In this document: positions 1 to 7,774 of the stretch, in pieces
How the letters are laid out: every line of letters starts with the position of its first letter
Position numbering within the stretch: position 1 is the first letter of the stretch
NCBI RefSeq assembly: GCF_009760405.1
Contig: NZ_WRPP01000015.1
Location: 98,429-162,428, forward strand
Source of the DNA: Nocardia terrae
GTDB taxonomy: Bacteria; Actinomycetota; Actinomycetes; Mycobacteriales; Mycobacteriaceae
Direction of reading: 5' to 3'
DNA length: 64,000 bases
The notes under the pieces: generated by a model
The model's input: the letters and a program-made list of their open reading frames with translations, nothing else
What the model was told of the DNA's origin: nothing
Databases searched by the model: none
Program-made: the position numbers and the translations under genes

Positions 1-1116
1 CTGTTCCAGAATCTCGCCGCCGCAACGGGTTCGGTGCGCGCGGGCGAGGCGGCCCGCAAGTCGACGCGCAGCGCGGTCACCACCGCTCTGCAGGAGTTCG
101 ATGCCGCGTTGACGGCCGCACGCCAGGATTACCGTCTGCACTGGGATGCCGCCGACGGCCTGACCGTCGTGCAGGTCCACGACGATCACGGCCTGTCCTC
201 GCTCGCCGATTTCGCCGAGCGCATCGGCGCGGCCCGCCACGATCAGGAGCTGCTGCTCACCGACGCCGAGCGCCGCATCCTCGAGGACGCCCTGCTCACC
301 GGTCTGGCCCAGCAGATCCACGAACGCACCAGCGACGCCCGCGATCTCATCTCCCGCATGGGCACCGAGATGAAGCAGCGCCGCATGTCCTCGGGCAACA
401 CCATCGGCGTGCACTGGGTGCTGGCCGACAACCTGTCCGAACCGGCCCGCGCGGTCTGCAAGCTGCTCGACCGCGACTCCGCCGATCTCACCCCCGAGGA
501 TCTGTCCACCATCCGCGCCTACTTCGCGGCCGAGATCCGCACCGCCCGCGCCGCCCACCCGGAGCGCTCGTTCCCCGAGATCCTCGCCGCCACCCTGGAT
601 TACCGCACCTGGCGCATCTTCTCCTTCACCATCATCACCTCCGACGGCACCGAGGACCGCCTCACCGTCGCCCGCCACAGCACCTTGTCCGGTGGCGAAC
701 AGTCGGTTTCGCTGCACCTGCCGTTGTTCGCGGCGGCCCACGTCATGCTCGACTCCGCCGACCCCCAGGCCCCCCGCCTGCTCGCCCTCGACGAGGCTTT
801 CGCCGGCGTCGACGACAACGGCCGCAGCGAACTCCTCGGCCTCTCCGTCCAATTCGACCTCGACCTGTTCATGACCGGCTACGACCTCTGGATCACCTAC
901 CCCCACGTCCCCGCCTGCGCCCACTACGACCTCGCACACTCCGCCGCCGAGAACACCGTCAGCGCGACCCTCCTCGTCTGGGACTCCGCCGACCTCCTCG
1001 CCGAACACGACGGCTCCGACCTCACCACGGCCCTCGGCTCCCCCAACCGCCGCCGCCTGCCCCACGGGTTGGAGGGCGCGATCCCCTTGGACGAGGAGCT
1101 GGAAACAGTTAGCTGA
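1..1116 (+). CDS. jetC: Wadjet JetC-type SMC/ABC ATPase (TIGR02680 family), C-terminal part
   Basis: The reading frame is open from base 1, so the gene begins upstream and only its last 371 codons are seen. The visible part holds a helical region, then an ABC signature (LSGGEQ, about 685-702) and a Walker B strand (LLALDEAFAGVDD, from about 778), which is the C-terminal half of an SMC-type ATPase head. The head and flanking sequence fit the TIGR02680 family, a large coiled-coil ATPase found in a four-gene set (TIGR02677-02680) now known as Wadjet, which extrudes and cleaves plasmid DNA. The Walker A half and the coiled coils must lie before the window. The partner nuclease JetD is not downstream. 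Family assignment rests on recognition of the head region; a generic SMC-like ATPase is the alternative. Confidence 0.75.
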   Translation: MFQNLAAATGSVRAGEAARKSTRSAVTTALQEFDAALTAARQDYRLHWDAADGLTVVQVHDDHGLSSLADFAERIGAARHDQELLLTDAERRILEDALLTGLAQQIHERTSDARDLISRMGTEMKQRRMSSGNTIGVHWVLADNLSEPARAVCKLLDRDSADLTPEDLSTIRAYFAAEIRTARAAHPERSFPEILAATLDYRTWRIFSFTIITSDGTEDRLTVARHSTLSGGEQSVSLHLPLFAAAHVMLDSADPQAPRLLALDEAFAGVDDNGRSELLGLSVQFDLDLFMTGYDLWITYPHVPACAHYDLAHSAAENTVSATLLVWDSADLLAEHDGSDLTTALGSPNRRRLPHGLEGAIPLDEELETVS

Positions 1117-1143
1117 CAACCATCCGCTCGTCATCGCGACGTG

Positions 1144-1176
1144 GTCGGTTCGGTAGCTGAAACCGCCGAACCCGAC
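1144..1176 (+). terminator. Possible hairpin after jetC
   Basis: GTCGGTTCGG at 1144-1153 pairs with CCGAACCCGAC at 1166-1176 with one bulged base and a 12-nt loop, 28 bases after the jetC stop. There is no clear U-tract, so it may only be a weak terminator. The rest of 1117-1370 shows no convincing gene. Confidence 0.3.
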
Positions 1177-1370
1177 TGGAGCAAACTCACCGAACCCCAA
1201 CGGGCGCAGGCCCAGTCGCCGCGTGTGCAGCTCGCTGATGCCGATCCGGATGGGCGGGTTATCCGACGAATCGTCACAAGACGAAGCGTTGTCGATGGTC
1301 CGGCGACTCCGTCGTCACCGAAGGCATGCTCGAGGCCGCGATACGCCCGGTCCCATCAGCTGCTTCTCCG

Positions 1371-3209
1371 TCACCGGCGAAGGGCCTGTCCCGGCTGTTC
1401 GCGCTGGGCCGAGGGGTCCGAGCGGTACCAGGAGCGGAGGGAGCGCATGAGGGTGGTTTGTTTGTCGGCGTGGGCGCTCATGCGGTGGAGGATGTCGGAG
1501 AGGGTGGAGACGGCGTCGGAGATGCGGGGGCCCTTGTTGAGCATGACGCATTCGGCGCGGACTCCCATGGCGGCGTCGGTGATCTCGGCGCGGGAGGGGC
1601 GGCCGGAGCGGGCGAGTTGGTCCAGGACCTGGGTGGCCCAGATGACGGGGAGGTGGGCGGCCTCGCAGAGCCAGAGGATTTCTTCCTGGAGTTCGGCAAG
1701 GCGTTCGTAGCCGCATTCGACGGCCAGATCGCCGCGGGCGATCATGACGCCGGCACGGGGGCGGCGCATGACCTCGAGGAGGATGGCGGGAAGGTTGCGG
1801 AAGCCCTGGGCGGTTTCGATTTTCACGATGACGCCGAGGTCGGCGCCGCCGAGTTCGTCGAGGGCGGCGAGCAGATCGGCCACGTCCTGCGGGGTGCGCA
1901 CGAACGACATTTCGACCAGGTCGGCGTGTTCGATGACGAATGGCAGGTTGGCGCGGTCGGTTTCGGTCAGGGCGGGGACGGGCAGGGTGGTCTCGGGCAG
2001 GTTGACGCCCTTGCCCGCCCGCAGTTTGCTGCCGACCGCGGTGGCGTCGGTGATGGTGACGGTGATGGTGTCGGGGCCGCAGTCCAGGATCCGGCCGGTG
2101 ATCTTGCCGTCGTCGAACAGGATCGGCTGGCGGCGACGGACATTGCCGAACACCTCGGGCAGCGTGCAGCCGATGCGGGGCAGGCCCTGCGGCGGGACCG
2201 CGGCGGGAGCGCAGTCGCGGGTGAGCAAAAGAGTGTCCCCGGGCGAGAGCACCAGATACTGCTCGACGGCGGGCAGCGGGCCGACCTCGGTGATCTCACC
2301 GGCATCGGTGACCAGCTTGGTACCGGTCATCACGTAGGCGGTGCGTCCGGTGCAGGCAAGCGCACCGCTGGCGTCGGCGTGCACGACGGTGAACACGCGC
2401 TTCGCGTCCCTGGCGTCACGCAGGCGAAAGGTGGAGGTGGGAGCCAGGTACGGTAGCCAGGCGGCATCCACCGGCAGCACCGGAATGCCCTCGCGCGGTG
2501 GCGGACTCGGGTGCTCGACCGGGGTCAGCCAGCACCACGCGGTCTCGGTGACCCGGCCCAGCACATCCCGCTCCGGACGCAGCCGCACCACCCGCGGCCC
2601 CTCGGCCACCGGACCGGTGCGCAGTTTCGGCCCGGCCAGATCCATTGCGACACGGCACGACTCCGCGCCGGCGCGGCGCAGTTCGGCGATCATGGCGGCC
2701 CAGGCGGCGGGATCGTCGTGGGCGCAGTTGATCCGGGCGACGTCCATGCCGCGATCGATCAGATCGCTGATCAGCTGGGTGTCGGCGGCGGCCGTGCCGG
2801 GCAGGGTGACCATGATGCGGGTGGACCGCCGCGCGGGCGCGGGGCCCAGCAGCTCCCGGGTGTGCCGCCGCAGAGCGCCCTGCTGCGTGGCGTACCCGCT
2901 GGGCGGCAACAGATCCCCGGGCCCATCGTGTGCCATGGCCTGAGCCGCCGCGCTGAGCGCCGACAACGTCTGCCCGACATGTCCCTGGCTGCGCCCCAGC
3001 GAGGACAGCCCGAACGCGGCCAGCCGCCGCTGCAACCCGCGCAGATCGAACTGCCGGATCGCCCAGTAGTGCACGAGATTCACCGCGCCGGACCGATTGC
3101 GCGGATCGACCCGCGCGATCTGCGCCGCCCACCGCTGTTCCGCGTCGCCGAGGGCGGCGCGCAGCGTCTCGATCTCGGCGAGGATGGCGTCCAGGTCGCT
3201 GGTGGGCAC
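1371..3209 (-). CDS. Pyruvate kinase-like protein with N-terminal extension and no C-terminal domain
   Basis: A 612-residue protein from a GTG start. Residues from about 140 on show pyruvate kinase barrel motifs: RINCAHDD (canonical RxNxSH), DLAGPKLRTG, a VMIARGDLAVE loop and ATQVLDQL. About 120 residues of helical sequence precede the catalytic barrel. The protein ends about 45 residues after the MLNKGP motif, so the C-terminal effector-binding domain of classical pyruvate kinases is missing. It would transfer phosphate from phosphoenolpyruvate to ADP if active. The open frame continues upstream to 3632 but that stretch looks non-coding (Arg/Gly/Pro rich), so the start was placed at MPTSDLDAIL. 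It is more likely a divergent paralog than the housekeeping enzyme. Confidence 0.8.
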   Translation of the reverse strand: MPTSDLDAILAEIETLRAALGDAEQRWAAQIARVDPRNRSGAVNLVHYWAIRQFDLRGLQRRLAAFGLSSLGRSQGHVGQTLSALSAAAQAMAHDGPGDLLPPSGYATQQGALRRHTRELLGPAPARRSTRIMVTLPGTAAADTQLISDLIDRGMDVARINCAHDDPAAWAAMIAELRRAGAESCRVAMDLAGPKLRTGPVAEGPRVVRLRPERDVLGRVTETAWCWLTPVEHPSPPPREGIPVLPVDAAWLPYLAPTSTFRLRDARDAKRVFTVVHADASGALACTGRTAYVMTGTKLVTDAGEITEVGPLPAVEQYLVLSPGDTLLLTRDCAPAAVPPQGLPRIGCTLPEVFGNVRRRQPILFDDGKITGRILDCGPDTITVTITDATAVGSKLRAGKGVNLPETTLPVPALTETDRANLPFVIEHADLVEMSFVRTPQDVADLLAALDELGGADLGVIVKIETAQGFRNLPAILLEVMRRPRAGVMIARGDLAVECGYERLAELQEEILWLCEAAHLPVIWATQVLDQLARSGRPSRAEITDAAMGVRAECVMLNKGPRISDAVSTLSDILHRMSAHADKQTTLMRSLRSWYRSDPSAQREQPGQALRR

Positions 3210-3731
3210 GGCACAAGTCTGGTGGCGGTGTTCTCCCCCGCCTAGGGACCTTCGCCCCCGAAAAGGACATACCTCGCCCCGAACCCCTCGCTGTCCCAGC
3301 GGGTTCCACCCCTGCCGCCGGGCCGGTCGGTTCTCGACAACTCCCCGTCGACCGATCATGGCGACGATCCGGGCGGACGGGATGCCCGGCGAATCGTCAC
3401 GCGACGGACCGCCGTCGCTCACGCGCCCGATTCCGGGACCGCGGGCACCACCCCACCGCACCGAGGTTCGCGCCGTTTGTCCGCCTGGCCCAATTCGGAA
3501 TCCGATTGTGTCCGAATCGGGGTCGGCAACCCCACTGAACGCCGAGTTGGGAGCCCTCCCCGTAGTGCCCTGACTCCCACCCGATTCCGCGTGTCGCGGC
3601 GCGGCGCGCCGTAAGGATTGGACCATCGGCAAATCAACAGTTTCGCGGTTGGGCGTCTATCGACTAAAAATGTTCTCCGTGCCTACCGGAATCACCTGTC
3701 AGCCATCGGGACTCCCTGGACGGGGGACCAA
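3210..3731. other. Intergenic region between divergent genes
   Basis: This 520-base stretch separates the pyruvate-kinase-like gene from the membrane-protein gene on the other strand. Frames on both strands are open in places but have no convincing protein signal. An imperfect dyad CCGATT-N7-AATCGG lies near 3500-3520, and 3640-3700 is locally AT-richer, as expected for a promoter. No specific promoter could be assigned. Confidence 0.4.
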
Positions 3732-4931
3732 TTGACGATCGAACATCCGCGCGAGGACGAGGTCAGCCTGCTGGCGGAACGGGTCGAGAAGGCCCGCGGT
3801 CGGTTGGCGTACCAATACGATCCCGCTCTCACCGATGCGCTGTCGGAGGCCGAGCTCGTCGCCGAGCGCGAACTAGCCGAGCGCATCCGCGAGCAGGAGC
3901 GGGCTCAACGCTGGAAGCAGACCGAGGCCGCGGCGCACGCCGCCGATCGGGCCCGGCAGACCACCGAAGAGATTGAGAAGGCCGACATTCGCGACTTGCT
4001 GCTCGCCCGCAAGGCGATCGCCGCGCAACGGCGGGAATCGAGTCCGCACGCCAAACTGGCGTCGCTGTACAAACATCGGGCGTGGAGCCAGCGGGCGCTG
4101 GCCGGTGTGGTCGCCGCGGGCATGCTCTGGTCCGCGGTCAACGTGCAGCACAACATCGCGCCCGGCGGGGCCAGCGATCCGCTGTACTGGTTCAGCTACC
4201 TGCTCGAGGGCATGATCTCGGTCTGCCTCGTGATCATCATGATCGGCACCAACAAGGTCGCCGAGTGGGGTGTGATCGACAGCCGCCGCCAGGTCGTGGT
4301 GGCCGAGATGGCGCTGCTGAGCCTGACGGTCATCCTGAACACCTACCCGTACATCAAGACCGGCAGCTGGTACGACGTGGCGGTGCACGCCATCGCCCCG
4401 GTCATGATCGGTGTGGCGCTGCTCATCCACAATGCCGCGGCCGGACGGTACGGCCTGGCGATCGTGCGGGCCACCGACCAGATCCGGGATCTACCCGATC
4501 CAGGAGAACAACTACGCCGCGCAGCACCGACCGTAGTGTCCTGGCCGACTCGCCCGCAGCCGCCGACGGTGGCCACCCCGACCCCGGCCCTGCCCGCGGC
4601 CCCCGCCGAACCCGAGCGGACCGTTGAGGCCGACGCCCAGGTCGTCGAGCCCGACACCCGCGCCACCAAGTCCGAGAACCATTCGAACAACGGCAAATCC
4701 ACCGACAAGGAACGCCGCTCCGCCACCGGCAAGCCCCGCAAGGCCGAAGAGGACGAGCGCTCCCCGCTCGCCGACCTGACCGACCCGGTCCCCCCGCTCA
4801 ACGTCTACGACACCGGCCAGTTCCGGATCGCCGAGACCCTCGAGCAGGAACTCGCCGAACTCCAGGCCGCCCGCCGCCGCGCCCGCGCCGCCTCGCGCTC
4901 CCGCAACGGCAGCTCCCTCGACGACGACTGA
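3732..4931 (+). CDS. Membrane protein with N-terminal coiled coil and polar C-terminal tail
   Basis: A protein of about 399 residues if read from the TTG at 3732, which has a GGGGGA ribosome-binding sequence just upstream; an in-frame TTG at 3618 is an alternative. Residues 1-120 are charged and helical (Glu/Arg/Ala rich, probable coiled coil). About four membrane segments follow, including VVAAGMLWSAVNVQHNI and a stretch ending in MIGTNKVAEW. The last 130 residues are a Pro/Thr/Lys/Glu-rich tail. The membrane core resembles DUF2637-type proteins found near replication and transfer genes of actinobacterial plasmids and integrative elements, but no other transfer gene is present here. Function unknown. 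Confidence 0.65.
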   Translation: MTIEHPREDEVSLLAERVEKARGRLAYQYDPALTDALSEAELVAERELAERIREQERAQRWKQTEAAAHAADRARQTTEEIEKADIRDLLLARKAIAAQRRESSPHAKLASLYKHRAWSQRALAGVVAAGMLWSAVNVQHNIAPGGASDPLYWFSYLLEGMISVCLVIIMIGTNKVAEWGVIDSRRQVVVAEMALLSLTVILNTYPYIKTGSWYDVAVHAIAPVMIGVALLIHNAAAGRYGLAIVRATDQIRDLPDPGEQLRRAAPTVVSWPTRPQPPTVATPTPALPAAPAEPERTVEADAQVVEPDTRATKSENHSNNGKSTDKERRSATGKPRKAEEDERSPLADLTDPVPPLNVYDTGQFRIAETLEQELAELQAARRRARAASRSRNGSSLDDD

Positions 4932-5062
4932 GCCCCGAACCTTCCGCGGTCCGAATCGGCGGTCCGCCAACAGCTCCGGCCGATCCACCGCCCGCGCCCC
5001 GGTGTCCGCAACCAGCGGCACCGGGGTCGCGTCGTTTCCGGGCGGGCACCCGTCGGCCGCAT

Positions 5063-5128
5063 GGTCGGCGCCCGCCACACCTCCTCCGGCGGATGCGGAT
5101 AGAAGTGGTCGAGCTCGATGGTGGTGAA
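5063..5128 (-). pseudogene. Fragment of an SRPBCC (AHSA1-type) domain protein
   Basis: On the minus strand one frame reads TIELDHFYPHPPEEVWRA, the typical first strand and helix of AHSA1/SRPBCC domain proteins. The similarity stops after about 22 codons at around 5063, and no other part of such a gene follows. It starts right where the carbonic anhydrase fragment ends, so two unrelated gene pieces are joined head to tail. Confidence 0.55.
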
Positions 5129-5310
5129 CCACGATGTCGCGCACGCCGAGCACGCTCACCGCGTACTCGATGCTCGCCACCACGCCGCTGGCCGCGCCCG
5201 GCATGTGCGGGGGCACCAGGTTCCCGGCATTGCGGATCACGAACAGTTCCCCGGCTTCGGCGGAGGAGATGAGCTCCGGCACCACCCGGGCGTCGGAAAC
5301 GCCGATGAAC
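5128..5310. repeat. 183-bp near-copy of 12440-12622
   Basis: Base-by-base comparison shows only about four differences from 12440-12622 (one near 5268, one at 5290, two at 5299-5300). Identity ends abruptly on both sides. Both copies are in the same orientation, 7312 bp apart. Confidence 0.95.
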
Positions 5311-5330
5311 GGCCCGGCCTTGCGGTGCAT
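5128..5330 (-). pseudogene. Beta-carbonic anhydrase gene fragment
   Basis: About 68 codons match residues from about 20 to 96 of the intact carbonic anhydrase encoded at 12118-12726. There is an internal deletion of 13 codons before FIG. The first zinc ligand is lost (GCSDAR has become GVSDAR through an AC/CA swap), and the match ends exactly before the second zinc motif CGHSACG. No start, no C-terminus and no zinc site remain, so it cannot be functional. DNA identity to the intact gene is about 98% over 183 bases, which implies a recent duplication or conversion. Confidence 0.85.
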
Positions 5331-5395
5331 CCCGACGACAGGGGGTACGGCCCGCACCGATTCGGTTGAGCGCGTAGGCCCGCAGGAAGAGGCGC

Positions 5396-5806
5396 TCAGT
5401 CGGCCGTTGACAGCAGTTGGGGCGGAATCCGGGAATCGATGCGTTCGCGGGCGTGCGAGCAGTCCTGAAAGGCGTTGGGGCACTCCAAGGCGTGCTCGAT
5501 GAGCGCCTTGGCGGCCTGCGCATCGGCTATGCGGCGCTCCAGGGTGCGAACGTGCTCGCGCAGCAGGTCGGTGTGCGCCATGGGATCCGGGGTCGAGAGC
5601 AGTGTTTGCAGCTGGCGGACACCGAAACCCGCCTCCCGGGCGAGCAGGATCAGGGCGATACGGCGGACGTCCTGGGGACCGTAGCGGCGCTGGCCGGCCT
5701 GTCGCCGCGGGGTCAGCAAACCCTCGCTCTCCCAATAGCGGAGCACGTGCGCGGGCAGGCCGAACCGGGACGCCAGCTCACCGATGGTGAGAGCGCTTGC
5801 CTTCAT
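5396..5806 (-). CDS. MerR-family transcriptional regulator
   Basis: 136 residues from the ATG at 5806. Residues 6-70 form the winged HTH (TIGELASRFGLPAHVLRYWE followed by a RRYGPQDVRRI strand), followed by a dimerisation helix (about 75-115). The short C-terminal tail contains two cysteines (ECPNAFQDC) that might be an effector site. The gene is divergent from an MFS efflux pump with only 28 bases between the two starts, the common arrangement for a MerR activator of a drug pump. It probably controls both genes from that gap; ligand unknown. An in-frame upstream ATG exists inside the gap but is less likely. Confidence 0.85.
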   Translation of the reverse strand: MKASALTIGELASRFGLPAHVLRYWESEGLLTPRRQAGQRRYGPQDVRRIALILLAREAGFGVRQLQTLLSTPDPMAHTDLLREHVRTLERRIADAQAAKALIEHALECPNAFQDCSHARERIDSRIPPQLLSTAD

Positions 5807-5834
5807 GTGCACATTAACCGGCACCGTGGCCCTC

Positions 5835-7322
5835 ATGCGCAATACCTCCGACGCGGCGACCGGCCGCGCAACCGAATTCCGCTGGACACCGGGTCTTCTG
5901 GTGGCGTTGGCCGCCCTGTGCCTGGCTCAGCTGCTCGAGACCGTCGATATCACGGTCGTCAATGTCGCCCTGCCCGCACTGCGTACCCGGCTGGGCTTCT
6001 CGGCCGCCACCCTGCACTGGGTGATCACCGCCTACACGATCTGCTTCGGCGGCTGTCTGCTGCTGGGCGGCCGGATCGGCGATCTGGTCGGATATCGACG
6101 GGTATTCGCCTCCGGCACCGCCGTATTCGGCCTCACCTCGCTGGCGTGCGCGCTGGCCGGGAATGCGGGCGAATTCGTGGCGGCGCGCGGACTGCAGGGC
6201 GCGGCGGCCGGATTCGTCTCCCCGATGACGCTGGCGCTGCTCGCGGCGATCTTCCCCGAGGGCAGGCCCCGCACGATCGCGGTCACGGTGTGGGGTGCGG
6301 CCACGGCGGTCAGTGGTTCGCTCGGTTTCGTAGCGGGAGGGTTGCTGGTGGACGGGCCCGGGTGGCGGTGGATCTTCGCGATCAACCCGGTGATCTGTGG
6401 CGTCGTCCTAGCGGCGGTGCTGCGGTTCGTTCCGGCGGCCGCGCCCACCTCACCGGGCGGACGGTTCGATGTCGTGGGCGCGGTGGTATCCACTTGCGCC
6501 GCCGGACTGCTCGTCTACGGCGTCACACAGATCGGCGAGCACTCGTGGCGAGCGCCGAGCGCCTTCGTACCGCTGGCCGCCGCCATGCTCCTGCTGACGT
6601 ATTTCGCACTGCACGAGACACGCCTGGCCGCCCATCCCCTGATCCCCCTGCGCCTGTTCACGATTCGCACGGTGGTCGCGGCCAACCTGACCCAACTGTT
6701 GATCTCGGGCGCCATCTACGCGCTGTTCTATCTGCTGTCGCTGGAGTTGCAGCAGCTGCTGGGCAGCAATGCCCTCGGTACCGGCTCGGCGCTGGTCCCC
6801 TTCAGCGTGCTGCTGCTCGTCTGCGCGGGCGCGGGACCACTCGTGGTGCGCTATCTCGGATTCCGCGGCAGCATTGCCGCCGGCGGGCTGATCGGCGCGA
6901 CCGGCATGCTGGCCCTCGCCCATACCGTGACGGCCGACGGCCCCACCCACGCGGTGGTCCTCCCCTCCCTGATCGTTGCCTTCGGCTTCGCGCTCACCTT
7001 CGTCCCGATCACGGTCGCGGCCGTGACCGGCGTCCCGCCGACCGACCACGGCATCGCCTCGGGCCTGGTGAACGTGACCCGAACCCTCGGCGGCGCAATC
7101 GGTCTCGCCGTGATCGCGGCGGCCACCACCGGCCGCACCAACCACCTGCTCAACACCGGTTCCTCTGCCCACCAAGCCCTCGCCGGCGGATTCCGCCTCG
7201 GCTTCGACCTCTGCGCGATCCTGCTGTCCCTCGCCGCGCTCGCCGCGATCCTGCTGCTGCACAGCGAAGGCCGCGGCCACATTCAGACCCCGAACCCATT
7301 CCCCGAGAACACCAACCCTTGA
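5835..7322 (+). CDS. DHA2-family (EmrB/QacA-like) MFS efflux transporter
   Basis: 495 residues from the ATG at 5835. The sequence has about 14 hydrophobic segments as in the DHA2 drug:proton antiporters. It carries the motif VDITVVNVALP in helix 1, motif A GGRIGDLVGYRR between helices 2 and 3, and a glycine-rich motif C-like stretch GSLGFVAGG in helix 5. It should export hydrophobic or cationic compounds across the inner membrane using the proton gradient. The divergent MerR gene is the likely regulator. The stop codon overlaps the first of two palindromes at 7322-7367. Confidence 0.88.
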   Translation: MRNTSDAATGRATEFRWTPGLLVALAALCLAQLLETVDITVVNVALPALRTRLGFSAATLHWVITAYTICFGGCLLLGGRIGDLVGYRRVFASGTAVFGLTSLACALAGNAGEFVAARGLQGAAAGFVSPMTLALLAAIFPEGRPRTIAVTVWGAATAVSGSLGFVAGGLLVDGPGWRWIFAINPVICGVVLAAVLRFVPAAAPTSPGGRFDVVGAVVSTCAAGLLVYGVTQIGEHSWRAPSAFVPLAAAMLLLTYFALHETRLAAHPLIPLRLFTIRTVVAANLTQLLISGAIYALFYLLSLELQQLLGSNALGTGSALVPFSVLLLVCAGAGPLVVRYLGFRGSIAAGGLIGATGMLALAHTVTADGPTHAVVLPSLIVAFGFALTFVPITVAAVTGVPPTDHGIASGLVNVTRTLGGAIGLAVIAAATTGRTNHLLNTGSSAHQALAGGFRLGFDLCAILLSLAALAAILLLHSEGRGHIQTPNPFPENTNP

Positions 7323-7367
7323 CTTTCCCACCAGGAAAGTGGACTCTTACTTTCCAGGAAGGAAAGT
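7322..7367 (+). promoter_or_regulatory. Two tandem copies of palindrome ACTTTCC-N5-GGAAAGT
   Basis: Two perfect 7-bp inverted repeats with 5-nt spacers lie at 7322-7340 and 7349-7367, with centres 27 bp apart. They sit between the MFS stop codon and a small ORF starting at 7397. Such paired dyads are typical of a dimeric winged-helix repressor operator. The cognate regulator is not identifiable here. Confidence 0.75.
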
Positions 7368-7396
7368 GACCCTGCCAGCGAACAGGAGCCCACGAC

Positions 7397-7552
7397 ATGG
7401 GAATCTTCCGCAAGACCAAACGTGACCCCGACAACCCACCCCAAGAGCAGCCATCGGAAGCACCCACCTCCGATGAACAAGCCAAAGCCCGCCGCCGCCG
7501 ACGTCGCCGCCTACTCGGAGGCGCCTACACCGGCGGCTGGAGCGGAAGCTGA
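7397..7552 (+). CDS. Small basic protein of 51 residues
   Basis: ATG at 7397 has a good ribosome-binding site (AGGAG, 7383-7387, 9 nt upstream). The peptide begins MGIFRKTKRDPDN, has a Pro/Glu/Ser-rich middle and a run of seven arginines before LLGGAYTGGWSGS. No membrane segment and no known family recognised. The strong ribosome-binding site and the paired operator just upstream argue that it is expressed and regulated. The arginine cluster suggests nucleic acid or membrane-surface binding, which is inference only. Confidence 0.55.
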   Translation: MGIFRKTKRDPDNPPQEQPSEAPTSDEQAKARRRRRRRLLGGAYTGGWSGS

Positions 7553-7567
7553 CCCCACCCTCCGGCA

Positions 7568-7774
7568 TCAACGACGCCGAAGCTTCCCACTCCCCGCACC
7601 GGCGGCGAACGCCTCCCATTCGTCCATCGCGAAGACCAACGCGGGACCGGTGGGATCCTTCGAGTCGCGCACGCCCACTTCGCCACCATCCAGGAAGGCA
7701 ACCTCGACACAGTCGGATCCTCCCTGGCTGTAGCTCGATTTGAACCACCGGACACGAGTCGGGTCATCGTTCAC
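7568..7774 (-). CDS. DUF397 domain protein
   Basis: 68 residues from a GTG start at 7774 with GGAG a few bases upstream. It has the DUF397 pattern: RWFKSSYSQGGSDCVEVAF near the N-terminus and VGVRDSKDPTGPALVF in the middle. Its start overlaps the end of the XRE regulator gene by 11 bp, so the two are translationally coupled. DUF397 proteins are small partners of XRE-DUF5753 regulators in actinobacteria, sometimes acting as their antagonists in development (the BldB/AbaA-orfA-like class). Confidence 0.88.
   Translation of the reverse strand: MNDDPTRVRWFKSSYSQGGSDCVEVAFLDGGEVGVRDSKDPTGPALVFAMDEWEAFAAGAGSGKLRRR

Noticed and set aside
1141..1710. Open frame after jetC as a candidate JetD
   Set aside because: The product is Arg/Ser-rich and runs antisense into the pyruvate-kinase-like gene; it shows no topoisomerase VI-like motif.
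3618..3731. TTG at 3618 as start of the membrane-protein gene
   Set aside because: No ribosome-binding site there, and the first 38 codons look non-coding; TTG at 3732 has GGGGGA close before it.
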